Below the pieces are notes generated by a model. It was not told the origin of the DNA. It saw only the letters and a list, made by a program, of their open reading frames with translations, and did not search any database. Both the position numbers and the translations under genes were made by a program. From assembly GCA_015680685.1 (NCBI GenBank), contig MNCI01005887.1, positions 216,239 to 280,238 of the forward strand: a DNA stretch of 64,000 nt, written 5' to 3'. This DNA comes from Gnetum montanum (lineage: Eukaryota > Streptophyta > Gnetopsida > Gnetales > Gnetaceae). How positions within the stretch are numbered: position 1 is the first letter of the stretch; each line of letters starts with the position of its first letter. This document shows, one piece after another, positions 58,301 through 64,000 of this stretch.

Positions 58301-60738
58301 TATTTTCTTTTGTGAATATGATAAAAACATATCTCAGTCTCTCTCTAATGAAAACAAGGGAATGCTGGACTTTACAGCGTTTCTGAACTCAACCTTCTGC
58401 ATGGGCTATTTTAATTTAAAAACTTTGTGCAATTATATTAGAGCTGTAATAGATCCCGAGTCTGGCATTTTGATTGAATGGATAAATAAACCTAAAGATA
58501 ATGCACTAAGCAGTGTGCTATGCATTTTTTATTATGGTAATTACAATAAACAAGCACCGAGTCTCTTGACGAATGTAGACAATCTACTTTATATCCAAAT
58601 AAGTTTATATTTGTTATTTTGTTATGTTTGTTTGGATTTCAGGGATGCCAATTTTCATTACAGGAGGTTTTTAGAGAGCATAGCTTTTGCCATTGGGTCA
58701 GGGTAGGATATGTTGATTTTGGCTTTATGTATGTTTTGATAGAAACTTGATTGAAAAATGACTAAGGGAAAGGAAATAATATGAGGCGTTTCATGCTGCC
58801 GTACATTAAAGTAAGAATAAATTATGGAAACCACTTGAAAATTGAAGATGTGAAATGATAAGAAGAGTTATACAAATGAAACAAATGATGTTTTTTCACT
58901 ATGGTACCTTTTTGGCTGAATGTAAAATTAAGTTGGAAGGATTCTCCTTTGATCCCCTTCCTCTAGGTGACATCTATTGAATGCTGGATCCAAGCCAGCA
59001 AATTTTGTTTTAACAGCAATGGAAGAACAATCAAGCTAGTGTACAAACTGAAATCAGTTAGGGACATTACATCATCCTTGGGAGTTTCTGGTTGCTTTAT
59101 AAAATATGTTGCTTTTTAATTCATTGGAGTCTCTGGTATAACAATATTGGTAATTTCTGTTCTTATTTTTGGTTGTTCAAGATGCTTTCATATATAAATT
59201 TAGACATTTTTTGGACGGTATATTTGGGTTACAAATGAACAGAAACCATTTTCTTCAGAAACTAAAAATCTTGTGGAGTCGGTATTGTTGATGTAGAGGA
59301 GATATGAAAGAATAGGAAGACGGATTGATCAGGGGATGGCCTTGTAATGTAACGTGATGGTTAAAGATAATCCTGACATAAAGTAGTTTGCTAAGTATAT
59401 GATAAACTACCTAAGTAAATGCTTAGATGATAAAATTTTTAAATGTACATTTTCCTTTTTAAGTTATCATGTATAGTTGAAAATGACGTATGAAGATCAC
59501 ATGTTAGGATGCAAATATTACATTTTAGTTTTAGTTTTAGTATTTTTGTCATTTTTTTGGGCAAACGGAAAACCCGACTTTTTGCCAATTTACTGATGCA
59601 TCACCACATTATCTGCATCATTAAAGATTGAGCAGGGATATTTATAAACATGTATTGTTGCAATTATTTAACACACATTTTTGTATTAGCTGTTTTTAAG
59701 AGCTGATATTGAATGGTCATTTCTTGAGTTCTTTTACTGGAGGGACAACCTATGTTATCACGTGCTGGTGGTCATCCACCATGCCCAACACTTTCTGTTT
59801 CTAATCTTGGCCCTTTTTGCTCCAAAGTGGAACTTGATCAGTTATTTGCAAAGTTGGACTTTCTGATAGTGTCTTTTGGATTAATCAACTGCCATTATAT
59901 TTTTGTTGGGTAGCTAGCCTTTTTGATCATAGAGATTCTTATTGGATTTTTGTTCTTTAACTTGCATTCAGGTGCCCAGGCTTTCTTAAATCGAAGATGC
60001 AAATTTGTCGGGGCTTTCCAGTTGCTTTTGTTGACTTTCAAGTAAGTTTGCAAGAGAATACTTGAGGAAATCAAAGTTTATATCATGTGCATTGTTGATC
60101 AAGTTGTGTTTATCTGCATGGTGCCTTTTGGCTTAAAGATTTAGAAATCAACGTTTCTGTTAACATAGTATTAGATTTTGCCATTGTTTAGTCCCAGAAT
60201 CATAACTAAATTAAACCATTTAAGCTTTAATTATATGATCTATCATGCATTTGTTGATTGGTCAAATCGAAAACTTAAGTAACATTAACTGCTTAAATTC
60301 TAAATATCATGCCTTACATTTATGGGTGATCACATCCTTCGAAACATGTAAATCATGAACTTGGATTATTGGAAAAAGTCAGAATTCTGGAGGAATCCTA
60401 GCAAGCTTTCTAGCCTGGGGTCGCAAGAATGGTGTTCAATATTTTGCATATGGTTCGATCCCTCATTGTACTATGCATTTTAGTAATTGTCTTATCATGG
60501 CTATTTCCTTGAGATATCAAGTCATTTTATAAGTCATACTGTTAAATCAATTGTGTCCTTCAATAATTTGTATGCATTGTGATCTAAATTTACGTTTCTG
60601 TGGATTTGGATGCAGGACGTTTCTCACTCCACTGCTGCTCTTAACCAATTCCAAAATGCTAATCTTTTATCATCTGATCATGGTGGTATTCATTTGGAGT
60701 TTCTTAAAACTTGTTTGTGTGTGTTTTTTAAACAATAA
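55321..60738 (+). CDS. RRM RNA-binding protein gene, NSR type (partial, 7 exons)
   Basis: Seven exons join in phase to 189 codons plus a stop: 55321-55383, 57136-57220, 57696-57756, 57985-58042, 59743-59852, 59972-60041, 60616-60738. Every intron is GT...AG. The product carries the second half of one RRM (VIAFAVFTDQQSALAAMHSL, then DPEKGAVLHIELAKANS), a linker, and a second RRM (PPCPTLSVSNLGP, CPGFLKSKMQ, FPVAFVDFQ, NLLSSDHGGIHLEF). This order and these motifs fit plant nuclear speckle RNA-binding proteins, which influence alternative splicing. Odd points: the first half of RRM1 is not found, RNP2 of the second RRM has Ser where an aromatic residue is usual, and the C-terminal end (LKTCLCVFFKQ) departs from the usual EYA-S-KM. 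It may be an old duplicate or a pseudogene, but the frame is unbroken. Confidence 0.7.
56198..56335 (+). repeat. SINE/LINE-like 3' end, copy 1 (in an intron)
   Basis: GGTATTAATGCTTATTTGGC, TCTTAATA, then AGCCAACCCCATGTAGTTGG and a GAT run. The AACCCCA...GTTGG...GATGATGAT tail resembles the 3' end of plant SINEs of the Au type. A second copy lies at 62095-62215. Confidence 0.4.
57136..57220 (+). other. RRM gene exon b (end of RRM1)
   Basis: Acceptor ATAGACAG; GLNFDPEKGAVLHIELAKAN then SYCKRKTI; donor GTATGT. Ends in phase 1. Confidence 0.8.
57696..57756 (+). other. RRM gene exon c (linker)
   Basis: Acceptor CACACACAG; VDGTVQKSAMTIPGHSTIV; donor GTTACA (weak). Enters in phase 1, leaves in phase 2. 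Confidence 0.6.
57985..58042 (+). other. RRM gene exon d (linker)
   Basis: Acceptor TTTTTGACAG; SGMTDQAGVNVASDHTQTA; donor GTAAGT. Enters in phase 2, leaves in phase 0. Confidence 0.65.
59743..59852 (+). other. RRM gene exon e (start of RRM2)
   Basis: Acceptor TTACTGGAG; GQPMLSRAGGHPPCPTLSVS then NLGPFCSKVELDQLFA; donor GTTGGA (weak). Leaves in phase 2. Confidence 0.7.
59972..60041 (+). other. RRM gene exon f (RNP1 of RRM2)
   Basis: Acceptor TTGCATTCAG; CPGFLKSKMQICRGFPVAFV then DFQ; donor GTAAGT. VAFVDF is the RNP1 core. Confidence 0.8.
60616..60738 (+). other. RRM gene terminal exon g
   Basis: Acceptor TGGATGCAG; DVSHSTAALNQFQNANLLSS then DHGGIHLEFLKTCLCVFFKQ and TAA at 60736-60738. Confidence 0.7.
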
Positions 60739-60993
60739 ATTTATTAACTTTCCGAGCTGAGGAGTTTCCGTTTGTTATGCCAAAACCAAATCATTTGTTT
60801 TCTTAACCGAATTTTAAGATATGCAAGATCAAGGATGGGCCTTCCAAAACTTGAGAAAAAGCCGTAGTATACATGTACTTATATAAGAGAAATCTGTGAA
60901 AATTTCAATTGTCTGCTTGAGAAGGTGGTCAATACATCAACATTGAGTTTCAATCATGTTTTCTTTCATCTAGTTATGTATTCTAGGTTTTTT

Positions 60994-61067
60994 TATCTAC
61001 ATAATACCAACCTTTAGTCCCTTAATCCCATATCTACATAATACCAACCTTTAGTCCCTTAATCCCA
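60994..61067 (+). repeat. Perfect 37-bp tandem duplication
   Basis: 60994-61030 and 61031-61067 are identical (TATCTACATAATACCAACCT and so on). No N lies between them, so this may be a real recent duplication or a silent assembly join. Confidence 0.9.
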
Positions 61068-62094
61068 CTACTTTGATGTCAACTGTTCTGGAGGCCTTCT
61101 CGATATTTTAGAACTGTCATGAACTTTGTTTCAGCTACTGAATGTGGAATTTGATCTCTAAGATTCTTCCCTTACCTAATCAATCTGTACGTACCCCAGT
61201 ACTAATTTTCAAATGCATGATCTTTTTGAAGAATATGAGACAAAAATCATGTTGCATCCTTGTAATTTACTTCCTGCCTTTCTCTTAGTTGGTTGTGACA
61301 AATTCTTACTAAATGTGGCTTGAGCATCAAGGGTTCTTTTGACCATCATTATTTTTTTGGATAGTGTTATAGGTATGAAATGCCATTGTAAGTTGATTCC
61401 TATCATTCCAATGATAAACTTTTGATGTATTAAACTTTTGATATAGAAGAGAGAGGCCGTTGGACCCAAAATGTTGCCTTTATGTACCTCCAAGCCATGC
61501 AATGGACAATGCTACATGAAGTATATATACATACACACACTATTATGTTCAGTGTTAGATTTGTTTTAAGCGGAATTTTAGCATTTTTTAATGGTAACTT
61601 TGAAACTTTTTAATTCTTGATTGAAATAGAAGGGTGATGTGAGAAACAAAATCTTGGTCATATAGAGCTTAGACAACACAATCAATATGATACTTTAGTA
61701 AAAGATAAGCAAAACATAATGATGTTTCCCACATAATTTGAGTTTTGCAAACTATAATATTAAAAACAAGACATATTTTAGTGAAGTTATTATCTCATTG
61801 ACTTCATTAAGATAGATATTATAATGAATATTGATGCTAAATAATGATGCAAGCCTTTCTATGATACATGATTTCAAATCATTTATTTTTGTTTTGTTTT
61901 GGTACACTATAAGACAACTTGGATGGAAATCTTAACATAGTGATTTCTAGATGGAGAAAGAAACCTAGACAAGAGTTATGGATGGACTTTTTAAAGTTAG
62001 GTGACCTTGTAAGAGTGAGTTAAGAGGGACTTTCAATATAATATTACAATGAAAACTTAAATATATGAAATATTAAAAGATTTTATAAGTGACA

Positions 62095-62215
62095 TCCAAG
62101 ATTTGGATATTAATGCTTATTTGGCTCTTAATAGAAGTTAGTTGTTTATAACAACTTATGTAATGGACCTCATGTATTTGGGATAAGGTTAGGATGATGT
62201 TGATGAGAAACATTT
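62095..62215 (+). repeat. SINE/LINE-like 3' end, copy 2
   Basis: GGATATTAATGCTTATTTGG, TCTTAATA, then GGACCTCATGTATTTGGGAT, AAGG and GATGATGTTGATGAG. Shares its core with 56225-56335. Confidence 0.4.
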
Positions 62216-62646
62216 TAAATACAGTTATGATTTTCCTTAGTGCATATATGGATATGTGTAGACCATGGGTTCTCTTAAAATAATAAGATTTGGTTGAAAC
62301 TTGTAGGGAGAACATTTATAGTATCAAGCTTGTGTGATCCAAGAACGTTACATCACATTTATCTTTTTTAAGTGATTCAAATGTGATTCTTAACTTTTTG
62401 AGATTGCATTTATAAAATAGATCTAAAACAAATTCCACCAATTAAATGGTGCATTCTTGGCAATTGATTCATTTTGTTTTTACAAAATCTTTTGAGTTTC
62501 CACTGTCATCATAGCATGGTTTATTCACTTGTTTGTTTAACAATTGTCATATTGTATGTTTGAGTTGTGTTTGCAATACATGTAATGTGATACCACATGC
62601 ATTAGCAAGATGCAATCATAGTTGAGTTCTTTAAATTTGTAGTTGT

Positions 62647-63933
62647 TGATTACTAATATATTGTATTTTTCATCGGCAATGATATCAAAGCCTTGATAAT
62701 GTAGCACGTGCTACGTTATCAAATTTCTAATATTGCAAGATATGTACTTGCTTATAAATATAGCACTTGGGTGCATGATCCAAACATTCCATTCCTTAGT
62801 TGTAGCAAAGCTCTTGTAGTTTTTTTTCTCCAAACTTAGAATATTTTTTGAGTGCTAGTAGTAAAAGTCAAAGAAGTGTACAAATCTTTATTTGAGCACT
62901 AATGTACTTGAGCACCTTAATGTGAACGGGAATAAAGACAAGTTGATCAAACCTTGAAGCACTTGAAATAGATTAATGTTTCTGTGATGGATTCATTATT
63001 CATGCACTTAACTTTAATGAATTTTAATTAAGTAATTAATATCGATTAAATAATGAACATAACTACGACCACTTCAAGCATATGTTATGCTTGGTAATCC
63101 TAGTAGCGCCTAACTCTTGGTAGTCTAGTAGCATTACAACATGTTTAGGATGTGTACAGAAAGAGGGAACAGATGCTTATGGTAGGATTAGTTCAGTGTT
63201 AGATAGTTATTAGATTAATTAGATTAAATTAAATATCAAATTTACTTTATTTCCAGCACTTAGGCAAATCTAGTGAAAAAGACAAAATGATATGTCTCAG
63301 TGACACTTAACCATACCTTTGCATTTCACAAGTGAAATTGGGAAGACAATGATCACATCCTTAATATTCACTTCCTAGACCTAGTGTACTTCAAGAGCTA
63401 AAGTCTATGGAATTCGATTGGATCGCTTAGTGAATGCTAGTGATTTGTATGGTTGGGCATAGGGATTGCTCACCACTCATCATTGGCATTGTTTTCAGAG
63501 ACTTTAGTTAGCTATGTGTGCTATCTAGGACTTAGTGAAAGTATTTAAAGACATTGTAATGAACTTTAAAGTCGCAATCATTAAAAATAATAATAATAGT
63601 AATGAGCACACTATTTTTCTTTTCAAAGCTAAAATGGATTCTTTTCACAAGGTTGATTCTTCATAGTTGTTTGAGCTTACATCCAATCAACAAAGGTATT
63701 GGGGGTCAAATCAACCAGTGCCCTAGTAATGTAGAGTGGTATATAATCATCTCAATGAGTCTGTGCCACATTTCACCTTCATCCTTCAACAAGATAAATA
63801 GCTACAATGGAGGGACATGGAGGATAACATCATGTTGTTGCTCAATCGATCAGTTCCTGTGATGCTACTCCAAACTCTTATGAGGTTGGGCATCTAGGAA
63901 CTCAATGCTAAATAAGTTGTGTAGGACCATGAC
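62647..63933 (+). mobile_element. Ty3/gypsy element VIII, 5' end only
   Basis: LTR 62647-63482 (TGATTACTAAT...CCACTCATCA, 836 bp) with TATAAATA at 62753-62760 and the GGTAATCCTAGTAG / GGTAGTCTAGTAG pair. PBS TGGCATTGTTTTCAGAGA follows at 63484. A gag start homologous to element III (41268 on) runs to 63933, where another LTR interrupts it. Confidence 0.75.
63634..63933 (+). pseudogene. Gag N-terminus of element VIII
   Basis: Nucleotide homology to 41300-41520 and 43730-43920 (AATGAGT, CTTCATCCTTCAACAAGATAAA, CAGTTCCTGTGATGCTACTC). Stops are frequent. Confidence 0.55.
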
Positions 63934-64000
63934 CGATGAGCGGTGAGGTATCCCTATGCTCAACCATATGAATACGAGTGTCCATGCACGATCCAGTCGA
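63934..64000 (-). repeat. LTR end of a further gypsy element (runs off window)
   Basis: CGATGAGCGGTGAGGTATCC... is the reverse complement of the shared LTR 3' terminus (GGGGTACCTCRCCACTCATCA). Continues past 64000. Confidence 0.8.

Larger units (their letters stand above)
60739..62646. other. Flank downstream of the RRM gene
   Basis: AT-rich. No further exon. It holds a perfect tandem duplication (60994-61067), a SINE-like tail (62095-62215) and an unrecognised minus-strand frame of 97 codons (61209-61502) that I would not call a gene. Confidence 0.5.

Noticed and set aside
58362-58706. 114-codon + frame inside the RRM gene's fourth intron
   Set aside because: It does not fit the phase of neighbouring exons, has no RRM similarity and no good splice sites at its edges.
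61209-61502. 97-codon minus-strand frame downstream of the RRM gene
   Set aside because: No homology recognised, AT-rich surroundings, no splice or promoter support.

Overview
Plant nuclear DNA, most likely from a large, repeat-rich genome. A gymnosperm is my guess; the sequence does not prove it. The window has no rRNA, tRNA, CRISPR or prokaryote-style operons. It is AT-rich and almost wholly made of decayed, nested LTR retrotransposons. Only one host gene can be read with confidence: an RRM RNA-binding protein gene of the NSR (nuclear speckle RNA-binding) type, spread over seven short exons at 55321-60738 (+).

Layout. 1-3166: tail of a long LTR with four kinds of short tandem arrays and a TATA box. 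3167-8430: Ty3/gypsy element I (+), gag only. 8763-33811: large Ty3/gypsy element VI (-), TSD GTAGA, the only copy with RT, RNase H and integrase traces. It is split by element IV (9049-13683, -, gag-pro), element V (15206-22272, -, TSD GTTAT/GTTAC) and a gene-like segment at about 22.9-26.0 kb. 34697-35582: solo LTR, TSD ATTAG/GTTAG. 35959-52991: a Ty1/copia element (-), TSD TATCC. Inside it lies gypsy element III (40303-51857, TSD TTAAT), inside one of whose LTRs lies a solo LTR (42536-51236, TSD GGAGT/AGAGT), inside which lies gypsy element II (42646-49661, TSD TAGAG). 52997-62646: the host gene and its flanks. 62647-63933: 5' end of gypsy element VIII, cut at 63934 by another LTR that runs off the window.

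How the parts relate. Elements I, II, III, IV, VI and VIII are relatives: their LTRs end in ACTCATCA or a variant, those with intact 5' ends carry a primer-binding site matching tRNA-Asp, and they share Gag homology. II and IV encode Gag and protease but no polymerase. I encodes only Gag. They would have needed a VI-like element to move. In I and II the long Gag frame is broken only by stop codons, with no frameshift that I can find, which is what cytosine deamination of methylated DNA produces. Four copies keep a Cys/His motif (HPKGCC) in Gag where a zinc knuckle might be expected, and two keep an unexplained small ORF next to the 3' LTR.

Four single N bases mark assembly joins. Two of them are flanked by perfect direct duplications that look like unmerged contig ends.
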